The notes beneath the pieces are model-generated. The model ran no database searches. It saw nothing but the letters and a program-made list of their open reading frames with translations, and had not been told where the DNA came from. A stretch of DNA of 64,000 nt, from NCBI GenBank assembly GCA_947482665.1, contig CANKJK010000011.1:1-64000 (forward strand). Reading direction: 5' to 3'. A program made the translations under genes and the position numbers. Of the stretch, positions 34,520 to 43,204 are shown in pieces. Every line of letters begins with the position of its first letter. Position 1 is the first letter of the stretch. The DNA is from Acidobacteriota bacterium (GTDB lineage: Bacteria > Acidobacteriota > Vicinamibacteria > Vicinamibacterales > UBA2999).

Positions 34520-37195
34520 ATGACTGACCAGGCTCCCCACATCGACGGTAAGTTCCTCCGAGTCGGAGGCCAGCGTTTTCTGGTCAAAGGCGTCACCTAC
34601 GGCACCTTTGCGCCGGACGCTTCCGGCCATCAATTCCCCGACATCGACCGCGTCCGTGCTGACTTCCGCCAGATGGCGGAGCACGGCTTCAACACGGTCC
34701 GCGTCTACACCCCGCCGACCGAGGCGTTGATGGACGAGGCCGCGCTCGCGGGCCTCAAGGTGATGGTGGGCCTCCCCTGGGCGCAGCACGTGGCGTTTCT
34801 GGAGCGGGAGAGCGAGGCCAGGGCTATCCGGCAGGATGCGGCCGAGGCCGTCCGCCGTCTGGGCGCCCATCCGGCGGCACTCCTCTTTGCGGTCGGCAAC
34901 GAGATCCCGCCCTCGGTGGTCCGCTGGTACGGCGCGGCACGCGTCGAGCGATTTCTCCGCGACCTCTATGACGACGCGAAGGCTGCCTCGCCCGAGAGCC
35001 TGCTGACCTACGTCAACTTTCCGCCGACCGAGTTCCTCGACATCGACTGCTTCGACGTCTGCGCCTTCAACGTCTACCTGCACAAGGAGAGCGAGCTGAA
35101 GGCGTACCTGGCGCGGCTCCAGCACCTCGCGGGCAACAAGCCGCTGCTGCTCGCGGAAGCGGGCGCGGACAGCATCCGCGAGGGGCTCCACGGCCAGGCC
35201 CGCATCACCTCCCAGCACATCCGCACGGCCTTCGCCGAAGGCCTCTGCGGCGCGGTCGCCTATGCGTGGACCGACGAGTGGTGGCGCGGCGGAGACACGG
35301 TGTCGGACTGGGCCTTCGGCCTCGTCGACCGCGATCGCCAGCCCAAGCCCGCGCTGGCCGCTGTCAGCGCGGCGTTCGCGGAGGCGCCGTTCCCGGCATC
35401 GGTCCAGGCCACCTGGCCGCGTGTGTCGGTGGTGGTCTGTGCCTACAACGCCGGTGACACGATCGACGACTGCCTGCGCTCACTCGCGGACCTCACCTAT
35501 CCGAACTTCGAGGTCATCGTCATCAACGACGGCTCGCGCGACGGCACGGGCGCGATCGCCAAGGGGCACGCGGAGCTCTGGCCCGCCCTGCGCGTCATCG
35601 ACATTCCGAACGGCGGCCTCAGCGCGGCGCGGAATGTGGGACTGGCGCACGCCACCGGCGAGATCGTGGCCTACACGGATGCGGACGTGCGCGTCGACCA
35701 GGACTGGCTGACCCATCTGGTGCAGCCCATGATCGGCACCGACCTGGCCGGCTCGGGCGGCCCGAACGTGGTGCCCACCGATGACCCCTGGGTGGCGCAG
35801 GCGGTGGCCCGTGCGCCGGGCGGCCCCACCCATGTGCTGTTTGACGATCGCCTCGCCGAGCACGTCCCGGGCTGCAACATGGCCTTCAGACGGGAAGCCC
35901 TGCTCTCAATCGACGGCTTCAATCCGGTCTATCTGCGCGCCGGCGATGACGTGGACGTGTGCTGGCGCCTCCATGGCCGCGGCCGCAAGATCGGCTTCGC
36001 GCCCTCTGCGCTCGTCTGGCATCACCACCGCTCCACTGTGAAGGCCTACTGGCGACAGCAACTGGGCTACGGCGAGGGAGAAACCTGGCTGGCCGCCCAC
36101 CACCCGGAGAAGTTCGTCAACGGCCAGATGCTCTGGCACGGCCATATCTACAGCCATCTGCCGTTTGTGCGCTCGCTGACGACGCGCAGCGTGAACACGG
36201 GCGTGTGGGGCACGGCCGCGTTTCCGTCGGTCTATTCCACCGACACCAATCCGCTGCAGTTCCTCCCCCACTCGACGCTGTGGATGGTGGTCAGCACGAT
36301 TGCCCTCCTCGCCGGCAGTGCCTTCGCGGCGGACGGCTTCCGGCTGGGTCTGCTGGCGGCACTCATCGGTCTCGCGGGCTGGGGCACCACGGTGGCGCGC
36401 TGCGTGCGCTTCGCTCTCAAGTCGGATCTGACGGGACTCCAGCCCTTCGAGGGCCGGACCCTGGCGCAGACGCACCGTCGCTACCGGGCACTCATCGCCT
36501 GGCTCCATCTTCTGCAGCCCCTCGCGCGACTGCGCGGGCAGATTCGCGGCATGTCGTATTCGCCACAGGTCACGACATCGCACGTGACGCGGCTGCCCTG
36601 GAACATGCCCGTACCCACCTGGCGCGACGCGTGGTCGGCGGTCAGCCTCTTCCGGGGCGATGAACGGGAGCGGACGTTCTGGAGCGAGGCATGGCTCTCG
36701 CAGACCACCCTGCTGACTGAACTGGTCGGCGTGCTGCGCGCCTCGCGCCCCACGCAACTGGTGGATCTGGGCGACGGCTGGCACAGTGATCGCGACCTGC
36801 GCCTCTCAATCGGCAGCTGGGGCTGGCTGAGCGTCAAGACGCTGGTGGAGGAACACGCGAAGGGCCGGTGCCTCCTGCGCGTGTCGACACAGCTCCGGCC
36901 AAGCTTCGTGGGCCTGCTGCGCGCGCTCGGATTCGTCGTCATCCTGGCGGTGATCGCGCGAGTCACCTCGGCGCTCTCCTTCCGCGGAGGCTTTTCTGTG
37001 GTGGCCTCCGTGCTCGGCGCGACCGTGCTGCTCATCGCGCGCGGTGCCTGGCAGTCGGCCCGCACGGCCGCCGTGTTCGACCGCGCCCTGGCGCGCGTCA
37101 CCCGCGACGCCAGCCTGATGCCGCTGGATCGCCAGGCCGCGCCAGAGCCGACGTCACCGACGCCAAGCGACCTTCAGCCCGCGCCGGGAGCCTAG
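34520..37195 (+). CDS. Fusion of a glycoside-hydrolase-like TIM barrel with a family 2 glycosyltransferase
   Basis: 891 residues from ATG 34520 (ribosome-binding site-like CCGAGATG; a frame start at 34403 is less likely). Residues ~10-285 resemble the TIM barrel of GH2/GH5-type hydrolases: FLVKGVTYGTFAP, MAEHGFNTVRVY, VGNEIPP (candidate acid/base Glu near 127), LLLAEAGADS (candidate nucleophile Glu near 212) and AYAWTDEWW. Residues ~300-560 are a GT2 domain: VSVVVCAYNAGDTIDDCL, VINDGSRDGTG, TDADVRVDQDW (metal-binding DxD near 386), PGCNMAFRREAL and DVDVCWRLHGRG. Three to four hydrophobic helices follow, so the protein is membrane-bound. It heads a six-gene operon with an ABC exporter 7 nt downstream. 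Confidence 0.88.
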   Translation: MTDQAPHIDGKFLRVGGQRFLVKGVTYGTFAPDASGHQFPDIDRVRADFRQMAEHGFNTVRVYTPPTEALMDEAALAGLKVMVGLPWAQHVAFLERESEARAIRQDAAEAVRRLGAHPAALLFAVGNEIPPSVVRWYGAARVERFLRDLYDDAKAASPESLLTYVNFPPTEFLDIDCFDVCAFNVYLHKESELKAYLARLQHLAGNKPLLLAEAGADSIREGLHGQARITSQHIRTAFAEGLCGAVAYAWTDEWWRGGDTVSDWAFGLVDRDRQPKPALAAVSAAFAEAPFPASVQATWPRVSVVVCAYNAGDTIDDCLRSLADLTYPNFEVIVINDGSRDGTGAIAKGHAELWPALRVIDIPNGGLSAARNVGLAHATGEIVAYTDADVRVDQDWLTHLVQPMIGTDLAGSGGPNVVPTDDPWVAQAVARAPGGPTHVLFDDRLAEHVPGCNMAFRREALLSIDGFNPVYLRAGDDVDVCWRLHGRGRKIGFAPSALVWHHHRSTVKAYWRQQLGYGEGETWLAAHHPEKFVNGQMLWHGHIYSHLPFVRSLTTRSVNTGVWGTAAFPSVYSTDTNPLQFLPHSTLWMVVSTIALLAGSAFAADGFRLGLLAALIGLAGWGTTVARCVRFALKSDLTGLQPFEGRTLAQTHRRYRALIAWLHLLQPLARLRGQIRGMSYSPQVTTSHVTRLPWNMPVPTWRDAWSAVSLFRGDERERTFWSEAWLSQTTLLTELVGVLRASRPTQLVDLGDGWHSDRDLRLSIGSWGWLSVKTLVEEHAKGRCLLRVSTQLRPSFVGLLRALGFVVILAVIARVTSALSFRGGFSVVASVLGATVLLIARGAWQSARTAAVFDRALARVTRDASLMPLDRQAAPEPTSPTPSDLQPAPGA

Positions 37196-37202
37196 CGAGC
37201 CC

Positions 37203-39026
37203 GTGTCGATGTTCGCCTGGAGCCTCGCGCACCTGAAGCCCTACCGGGGGCGTGTCGTCGCGGCTGCCCTGCTCTCGCTCCTCGAAATCGGACTGGCCGC
37301 CCTGGGACCCTGGCCCTTGAAGCTGGTCGTGGACAACGTCCTGGGGACCCATCCGCTGCCGGCGCTCGTCGCCCGCGCGCTCGGCCCTCTGGCGGAGCTG
37401 GGCGTCGTGACGCTGCTCGTCACCATCGTCGTGGCCGGCATGCTCGTGCAGGTGCTCACCGAGCTGGTGCGCGTGGCCCACACCCAGCTCCAGGTCGAAA
37501 TGGGGCAACGCGTGGTCTACGACCTCAGAGCCCGGCTTCTGGCGCACCTGCAGGCCCTGCCGCTCGAGCACCACATCCGCGCGCGCACGGCCGACTCCGT
37601 CTATCGGCTCGACGCCGACGCCTACTGTGTCAACGATCTGATCATCGGCGGCGCGTTCCCGCTCACGATGGCGGCACTGAACCTGACGGTGATGTTCATC
37701 ATCCTGGTGCGGCTCGATGCGGCACTGGCCCTGCTCTCACTGGCCGTGGCGCCGTTTCTCTACCTCAGCCTGCGCTACTACTCGCGGCGGATGACGGACC
37801 GCGCCGAGCGGGTCAAGGAGCGGGAGTCCTCGCTCGTCGAGCGGGCCTACGAGATCCTGTCGTCCATCGGTGCCATCAAGAGCTTCACGCGCGAACGGCA
37901 CGAACTGGACCGCTTCGTTCGCATTGGCGACGAGACGATGCAGGCGCGGCTGCGTCTGACCTGGCAGGAATCCCTCTTCTCCGTCTGCGTGACCGTCATC
38001 ACGCTGGCCGGCACGGCGCTGGTGCTGACCATGGGAGGTCTGCACGTCCTCCATGGGACGCTGACCGTGGGCAGCCTGCTCGTCGTCACCGCCTATCTGG
38101 CCGCTGTGTACAACCCGTTGAGCTCGATCGCGCACACGACCGGGTCACTGCAGCACGCCTTCGTCAGCGTGCGGCGGGTGCGTGAGATCCTCGCGCTCGC
38201 GCCAGAGCCCTTCGACGAACCAGGAGCCATTGAGGCCAGCACGATCCGCGGCGAGATCACGTTCGATCACGTGGGGTTTGCCTACGATGACTCCCGCGCG
38301 GTTCTGACTGATGTCAGTTTCACCGCGAAACCCGGCGAGATGGTGGCGCTGGTGGGGCTCACAGGCGCCGGCAAGACGACGGTCGTCAACCTGATCCCCC
38401 GGTTCTTCACGCCCACGAGTGGCCAGGTTCTGATCGACGGTGTGGAGGTCGTCCGCTACGGACTGCGGTCCCTGCGAGAGCGCATTGCGATGGTGCCGCA
38501 GGAAGCCGTCCTCTTCAACGGCACCATTGGCGACAACATCCGCTACGGCCGGCCCGACGCCACCGACGAGGAGGTGCGGGCCGTGGCGAAAGCCGCGCAC
38601 GTGACGCCCTTCGTGGACCGGCTCCCCCACGGCTACGACACGCCGGTGGCCGAAGCGGGCGCCTCGCTCTCCGGCGGCGAGCGTCAGCGGCTTGGCCTGG
38701 CCCGGGCGCTCCTCAAGCAGGCGCCGATCCTGATTCTCGACGAACCCACCTCGGCACTCGACGCGATCTCCGAGGAGGCCGTCTTCGATGCCCTGCGAAC
38801 GCTGCGCGAAGGCCGCACGACCATCGTCATTGCGCACCGGCTCTCCACGATCCGCGACGCCAGCCGCATCCTCGTCCTGCATGAGGGGCGCCTCATCGCC
38901 CAGGGGACGCATGACGAACTGATGGCGTCCTCCGAGCTCTACCGGCGGATGTGCGCGCGCCTCTCGGTGGGCCGGTCGCTGGATGAGCCCGAGTCGGTGG
39001 ACGAGATGCTCAAGGCCCTCGCATGA
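37203..39026 (+). CDS. ABC exporter, MsbA-like (fused membrane and ATPase domains)
   Basis: 607 residues (GTG 37203; ATG 37209 also possible). The membrane domain (residues ~1-320) has six expected helices, for example AALLSLLEIGLAALGPW and VTLLVTIVVAGMLV. The ATPase domain is fully intact: Walker A GLTGAGKTT, signature LSGGERQRLGLARALL, Walker B ILILDEPTSALD and the H-loop IVIAHRLSTIRD. A single chain with both domains is the MsbA/lipid- or glycolipid-exporter type, working as a homodimer. Its position directly after the GH/GT2 fusion and its ATGA overlap with the next glycosyltransferase suggest that it flips or exports the product of this operon. Confidence 0.92.
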   Translation: MSMFAWSLAHLKPYRGRVVAAALLSLLEIGLAALGPWPLKLVVDNVLGTHPLPALVARALGPLAELGVVTLLVTIVVAGMLVQVLTELVRVAHTQLQVEMGQRVVYDLRARLLAHLQALPLEHHIRARTADSVYRLDADAYCVNDLIIGGAFPLTMAALNLTVMFIILVRLDAALALLSLAVAPFLYLSLRYYSRRMTDRAERVKERESSLVERAYEILSSIGAIKSFTRERHELDRFVRIGDETMQARLRLTWQESLFSVCVTVITLAGTALVLTMGGLHVLHGTLTVGSLLVVTAYLAAVYNPLSSIAHTTGSLQHAFVSVRRVREILALAPEPFDEPGAIEASTIRGEITFDHVGFAYDDSRAVLTDVSFTAKPGEMVALVGLTGAGKTTVVNLIPRFFTPTSGQVLIDGVEVVRYGLRSLRERIAMVPQEAVLFNGTIGDNIRYGRPDATDEEVRAVAKAAHVTPFVDRLPHGYDTPVAEAGASLSGGERQRLGLARALLKQAPILILDEPTSALDAISEEAVFDALRTLREGRTTIVIAHRLSTIRDASRILVLHEGRLIAQGTHDELMASSELYRRMCARLSVGRSLDEPESVDEMLKALA

Positions 39027-40144
39027 AGATCGTCGTCGCGGGCATCATCGCCAGGTATCCCTTCGGCGGCGTGACGTGGTGCTCGCTGATGTATCTCATC
39101 GGCCTGCGCGACCTCGGGCACGATGTGATCTACATCGAGGACACGGGCGAGTGCGTCTACGACCCCGAGCAGAACGCCATCTCCGAGGACCCGGGATACG
39201 GCACGCGCTATATCCACGCAGCCCTCGAACCGCACGGCTTCGGAGACCGGTGGAGCTTCGTCAATTACGACGGACAACACCACGGCATGACGAAAGAGGC
39301 CGTCGCCGCCTTCTGCGCGGACGCGGAGCTCTTCATCAACCTCTCGGGCGGGTCGTGGTTCTGGCGCGACGCCTACGCCCGGATCCCGCGCAAGATCTTC
39401 ATCGACACGGACCCGGTCTTCACGCAGCTCGCCATCGCCAAGGGCGAGACCTGGTATGTCGAGTTCTTCCGGCGCTTCGACCGCCTGTTCACGTTCGGCG
39501 CGAACATCGGCACGCCGGCCTCGGACGTGCCGACCGGCGAGTTCTCGTGGCACCACACGTGGCAGCCGGTCACGATGCGCCACTGGGAAGTCAGCGGCCC
39601 ACCAGCCCTCGACCGGTTCACCACGGTGATGACCTGGAAGACGCAGAGCTTCACCGACGTGGACGGCAACAAGGATCGGGAATTCGTGAAGTTCATCGAC
39701 CTGCCGCAGCAGTTGCCCGGCCGCTTCCAGCTGGCGGTCAACGGACCTGATGGCCTTCTCCGGGACCGCGGTTGGGACCCCGTGGACGCCATGGCGGCCT
39801 CACGCACGCCGGAGGCCTACCGGCAGTTCCTGCAGCGTTCCAAGGCGGAGTTCGGCGTCGCCAAGCACGCGTATGTCTCGCGGCGGTCAGGCTGGTTCAG
39901 CGACCGGACCGAGTGCTATCTCGCGGCGGGCCGCCCGGCCGTCGTGCAGGACACGGGCTGGAGTGCGCACCTGCCCCACGACGCGGGGCTCCTGCCCTTC
40001 TCCACGCCGGAGGAAGCCGTTGAAGCCGTGCGCCGCGTCGAGCAGGAATACCCACGGCACGCGGCCATGGCGCGCGAGGTGGCCCGCGCCCACTTCGACG
40101 CCAGCGTGGTCCTGCCCTCGCTCCTGACCCGCGCCCTGGCGTAG
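39023..40144 (+). CDS. Putative GT-B-fold glycosyltransferase
   Basis: 373 residues. The N-terminal half starts with MKIVVAGIIARYPFGGVTWCSLMYLIGLRDLGHDV, the usual GT-B opening with a Gly-rich loop. The C-terminal half has KHAYVSRRSGWFSDRTECYLAAGRPAVVQDTG, which resembles the donor-binding region of GT-B enzymes. The E-x7-E of GT4 is not obvious, so the family is uncertain. Homologues are usually annotated only as hypothetical or glycosyltransferase family 1. The start overlaps the exporter stop (ATGA), and the next glycosyltransferase begins 11 nt after its stop. Confidence 0.75.
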   Translation: MKIVVAGIIARYPFGGVTWCSLMYLIGLRDLGHDVIYIEDTGECVYDPEQNAISEDPGYGTRYIHAALEPHGFGDRWSFVNYDGQHHGMTKEAVAAFCADAELFINLSGGSWFWRDAYARIPRKIFIDTDPVFTQLAIAKGETWYVEFFRRFDRLFTFGANIGTPASDVPTGEFSWHHTWQPVTMRHWEVSGPPALDRFTTVMTWKTQSFTDVDGNKDREFVKFIDLPQQLPGRFQLAVNGPDGLLRDRGWDPVDAMAASRTPEAYRQFLQRSKAEFGVAKHAYVSRRSGWFSDRTECYLAAGRPAVVQDTGWSAHLPHDAGLLPFSTPEEAVEAVRRVEQEYPRHAAMAREVARAHFDASVVLPSLLTRALA

Positions 40145-40155
40145 CATCGGCGCCG

Positions 40156-41199
40156 ATGTCCCGTCCGCTTCGCATCGCCCAGGTCGCCACGGTCGCGCTG
40201 CCGATTCCTCCCCCGCTCTCGGGCTCGATCGAGACGATGACGTCGCTCCTCACGGAAGGCCTCATCGCCCGGGGACACGACGTCACGCTCTTCGCGACTG
40301 GCGAGTCGAGGACCGCCGCGCGGCTCCATGCCTCCTTCCAGAAGGGCTACAACCAGGACGTCTCCATCTATCCGTGGGAGCTGTGCGAGCTGATCAACAT
40401 CGCCGCGGCCATCGAGCGGGCGGACCAGTTCGACATCATCCACGTGCAGGCCGAGTTTGCTCCGCTCGCCCTGACCTTCACCCGGCTCGCCCCCGTCCCC
40501 GTGCTGCAGACCGCCCACCACGCGCCCAGCGAGGCGGAGGTCCAGCTGTGGTCCCGCTATCCGGAGGCGCCCTTTGTCGCCGTCTCACACGAGCAGGCGC
40601 GCCGCATGGCCGGTCTGAATGTCGTGGGAACCGTGCACCATGCCCTGGATATCTCCGCCTTCGCCTTCCGCGCGCATCCGGACGACTACCTGCTGTTTCT
40701 CGGGCGCTTCACGGCGGGCAAGGGCGTGCTGCAGGCAATCGAAATCGCGAAGCGGGCCGGCATCCGGCTCCTGCTCGCCGCCGCGGAGAACGACTACTAC
40801 CGTGAGTGCGTGCTCCCCCACGTGGACGGCCGCACCGTGACATTCGTGGGCGAGGTGGACCAGGCGGAGAAGGTGCGACTCCTGGGCGGCGCCAGGGCGC
40901 TGCTCTATCCGGTTCAGTCCGCGGAGTCGTTTGGGCTCGTGCTGACCGAAGCGGCCGCTTGCGGGACCCCCACCGCCGCGCTCGACTGTGGCCCGGTTCG
41001 CGAGATCGTGAAAGCCGGCGTGTCCGGCGGCGTATTTGCGAATGTGGACGACCTGGTGGCCGGCCTGCCCGCGGTGCTCGCGCTGGACCGGCACGCGGTC
41101 AGGGCCCACGCCGTGTCCTACTTCGGCGTCGACCGGATGGTGGACGAGTACGTCGCGGTCTACCGGCGGGTCATCGATGGGCAGGGTTCACGGTCGTGA
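40156..41199 (+). CDS. Family 4 glycosyltransferase
   Basis: 347 residues. It starts PLRIAQVATVALPIPPPLSGSIE, typical of the GT4 acceptor domain. The donor-binding signature E-x7-E is clear in ESFGLVLTE, followed by AAACGTPTAALDCGPVREIV. FLGRFTAGKGVLQAIEIAK is the conserved start of the second Rossmann domain. Retaining GT4 enzymes use nucleotide sugars. Its stop overlaps the GTG of the PIG-L deacetylase gene (GTGA). A GT4-deacetylase pair is also the logic of mycothiol (MshA/MshB) and bacillithiol (BshA/BshB) synthesis, though no thiol-forming ligase is present here. Confidence 0.88.
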   Translation: MSRPLRIAQVATVALPIPPPLSGSIETMTSLLTEGLIARGHDVTLFATGESRTAARLHASFQKGYNQDVSIYPWELCELINIAAAIERADQFDIIHVQAEFAPLALTFTRLAPVPVLQTAHHAPSEAEVQLWSRYPEAPFVAVSHEQARRMAGLNVVGTVHHALDISAFAFRAHPDDYLLFLGRFTAGKGVLQAIEIAKRAGIRLLLAAAENDYYRECVLPHVDGRTVTFVGEVDQAEKVRLLGGARALLYPVQSAESFGLVLTEAAACGTPTAALDCGPVREIVKAGVSGGVFANVDDLVAGLPAVLALDRHAVRAHAVSYFGVDRMVDEYVAVYRRVIDGQGSRS

Positions 41200-41981
41200 C
41201 GCCTGCGAACCGCGACCGGGACTTCACCGGCCGGACGCTGTTGGCGGTCTTCGCCCATCCCGATGACGAATCCATCACATGCGGTGGGCTCCTGGCGGCC
41301 TGCAGCGACGGTGGGGCGTTCGTGGCGCTACTGTGCCTGACTCGGGGGGAGGCCGGCCCGGCCACGGCCACGGCGCCTGCGGCGCTGGCCGCGACGCGCA
41401 CCACGGAAATCGGAGAGGCCGCGACACTCCTCGGAGTCCGGGACGTCGTGGTGACGGACCATCAGGACGGCATGCTGCCCTGGACCGACGCTGCAGTGGT
41501 GGAGCGGGACATCCGAGCCGCGATCGCACGGCTGCGGCCGGACGTCGTCGTCACCTTCGGCGCGGATGGCCTCTACTGGCATCCGGACCACATCGCCGTC
41601 CATGAACGCGTCGCGGCGGTCGTGAGCACGATGGCGGACCAGGCGCCCGCCCTCTATTTCGCCACGATGCCCCCGGGCGCCGTCCGCGCCGTGTTCGACC
41701 GTGCCACGGCACGCGCGCGTGCGGCCGGATCGACCGCGCCACGCCAGGTGCTCGGCATCGCCGACCCGGATGCATGGGGCGCACACGCGGCACCGCCCAC
41801 GCTGGTCGTCGATGTGCGGGCCCAGGCCAATCGGAAGCTCGCCGCGCTGCGTCGCCACGCCACACAGCTCGACCACGACGCGCTCTCGTGGCTCACCGAC
41901 GAGGACGCCTCGCTCCTCGGCACGGAGCACTTCCACCTCGCGGGCACCCGCTCTGGCTTCATTGAGAGGCTCGGCGCATGA
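41196..41981 (+). CDS. PIG-L-family N-acetylsugar deacetylase
   Basis: 261 residues from GTG 41196. The zinc site is intact: AHPDDE at residues 20-25 and WHPDHIAVHE in the middle, the standard ligands of LmbE/PIG-L deacetylases. LCLTRGEAGP and TRTTEIGEAATLLG are further family motifs. The expected reaction is removal of the acetyl group from an N-acetylglucosamine-type residue in a glycoside or glycolipid. Coupled on both sides (GTGA with the GT4 gene, ATGA with the methyltransferase gene), so it very likely acts on the product of the glycosyltransferases in this operon. Confidence 0.92.
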   Translation: MTPANRDRDFTGRTLLAVFAHPDDESITCGGLLAACSDGGAFVALLCLTRGEAGPATATAPAALAATRTTEIGEAATLLGVRDVVVTDHQDGMLPWTDAAVVERDIRAAIARLRPDVVVTFGADGLYWHPDHIAVHERVAAVVSTMADQAPALYFATMPPGAVRAVFDRATARARAAGSTAPRQVLGIADPDAWGAHAAPPTLVVDVRAQANRKLAALRRHATQLDHDALSWLTDEDASLLGTEHFHLAGTRSGFIERLGA

Positions 41982-43204
41982 CGGCCGGTTCGCTGCGCTG
42001 TCCGTTCTGCGGCACGCCTGCCGCGGTGCAGGACAGCCCCGTCACCGAGTGGCGGGGTGACGAACTCCTCTGGGGAGTGCTCGGGTGCGAATGTTGCGCC
42101 TATCCGGTGGTGGACGGCATTCCCGTCATGCTGGCGACCGACGAGGCTCGCGAGTCCCTGCAGTTGCTCGAGGCCGGCCAGCGGGACGAAGCGCTCCTCC
42201 GGTGCCTGGGTCTCGACGCCACCCGTGCATCGGCCTTCCACCGGCTCGTGGAGCAGGACACCGCCACATACCGAGAACTGCTGGCAGTGCTGAGCCCGGA
42301 CGCTGAGGGCACGTATTTCCTGTACCGGTTCTCCGATCCGACCTTCGTGATGGCCGAGGCACTCATCCGCGCCGTCGCCCAGGCGCCGGGGGTGTTCGAC
42401 GGTCCGGTCCTCGATGTGTGCGGCGGGTCGGGGCACCTCACGCGGGTCCTCGCGAGCCTGTCGCGTGGGCCGGTCTTCCTCGCCGACATGTTCTTCTGGA
42501 AGCTGTGGCTGGCGCGGCGGTTCACCGTGCCGGGAGCCCAGGCCGTCTGCTGCGACGCGAATCAGCCGCTGCCCTTCGCGCGCGACTACTTTTCCGCCGT
42601 GCTGCTCTCGGATGCCTTCCCGTATATCTGGCAGCGGCGGATGCTCGCGGGCGAACTGATGCGGACCGTGCGGCCTGATGGCGTGGTGCTGATGCCGCAC
42701 CTGCACAGCGCACTGGGATTCAACTATTCGCCGGGCATGCCGCTGACGCCGGCGGCCTATGCCGACCTCTTCGCGCCCATGCATCCACGCCTCTTCAGCG
42801 ATGCGGCGCTCTTCGATCAGGCCGTCTCGGGCGCGACACTGGATCTTGCGGGTGATCGAACACCTGAGGCGCTGGGCGAGGAACCGTCTGTCTCCTTGAT
42901 CGCCTCCGCCGGCGACGCGGTGTTCCGACAGCGGAGCGTCACGATGCCGGCATCACCCGCTGGCGTGCTGCGCCTGAATCCGCTGTACACGGTGACGCCG
43001 CACGGCCATGAGTGGGTCTGCACGCTTGCCTTCCCGACCGAGGAGTACGCGGACGAGTTCAGCGCCGTCCGCCGCTACCTGCCCGAGACGTGGTCGACGC
43101 CCATCGACGTGCGAGGCGTCGTCGATGCGGCCGCCTTCGGCGACGCGCTGCCGGACCTGCGGCGACGGCGAATCCTCGTCGACGTGCCGCCGCGCTATCT
43201 CTGA
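41978..43204 (+). CDS. SAM-dependent methyltransferase with N-terminal zinc-binding segment
   Basis: 408 residues. The N-terminal ~50 residues hold CPFC (C8, C11) and CECC, a Trm112-like zinc segment with YPVVDGIPVML. A Rossmann methyltransferase follows with motif I LDVCGGSGHLTRVLAS and VFLADMFFWKLWLARRF, and CDANQPLPFARDYFSAVLLSDAF as the acidic and catalytic region. The C-terminal third has no recognised domain. It probably modifies the glycan or aglycone made by the preceding genes. It is the last gene of the operon and overlaps the convergent sulfatase-like gene by 10 nt at its stop. Confidence 0.85.
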   Translation: MTAGSLRCPFCGTPAAVQDSPVTEWRGDELLWGVLGCECCAYPVVDGIPVMLATDEARESLQLLEAGQRDEALLRCLGLDATRASAFHRLVEQDTATYRELLAVLSPDAEGTYFLYRFSDPTFVMAEALIRAVAQAPGVFDGPVLDVCGGSGHLTRVLASLSRGPVFLADMFFWKLWLARRFTVPGAQAVCCDANQPLPFARDYFSAVLLSDAFPYIWQRRMLAGELMRTVRPDGVVLMPHLHSALGFNYSPGMPLTPAAYADLFAPMHPRLFSDAALFDQAVSGATLDLAGDRTPEALGEEPSVSLIASAGDAVFRQRSVTMPASPAGVLRLNPLYTVTPHGHEWVCTLAFPTEEYADEFSAVRRYLPETWSTPIDVRGVVDAAAFGDALPDLRRRRILVDVPPRYL

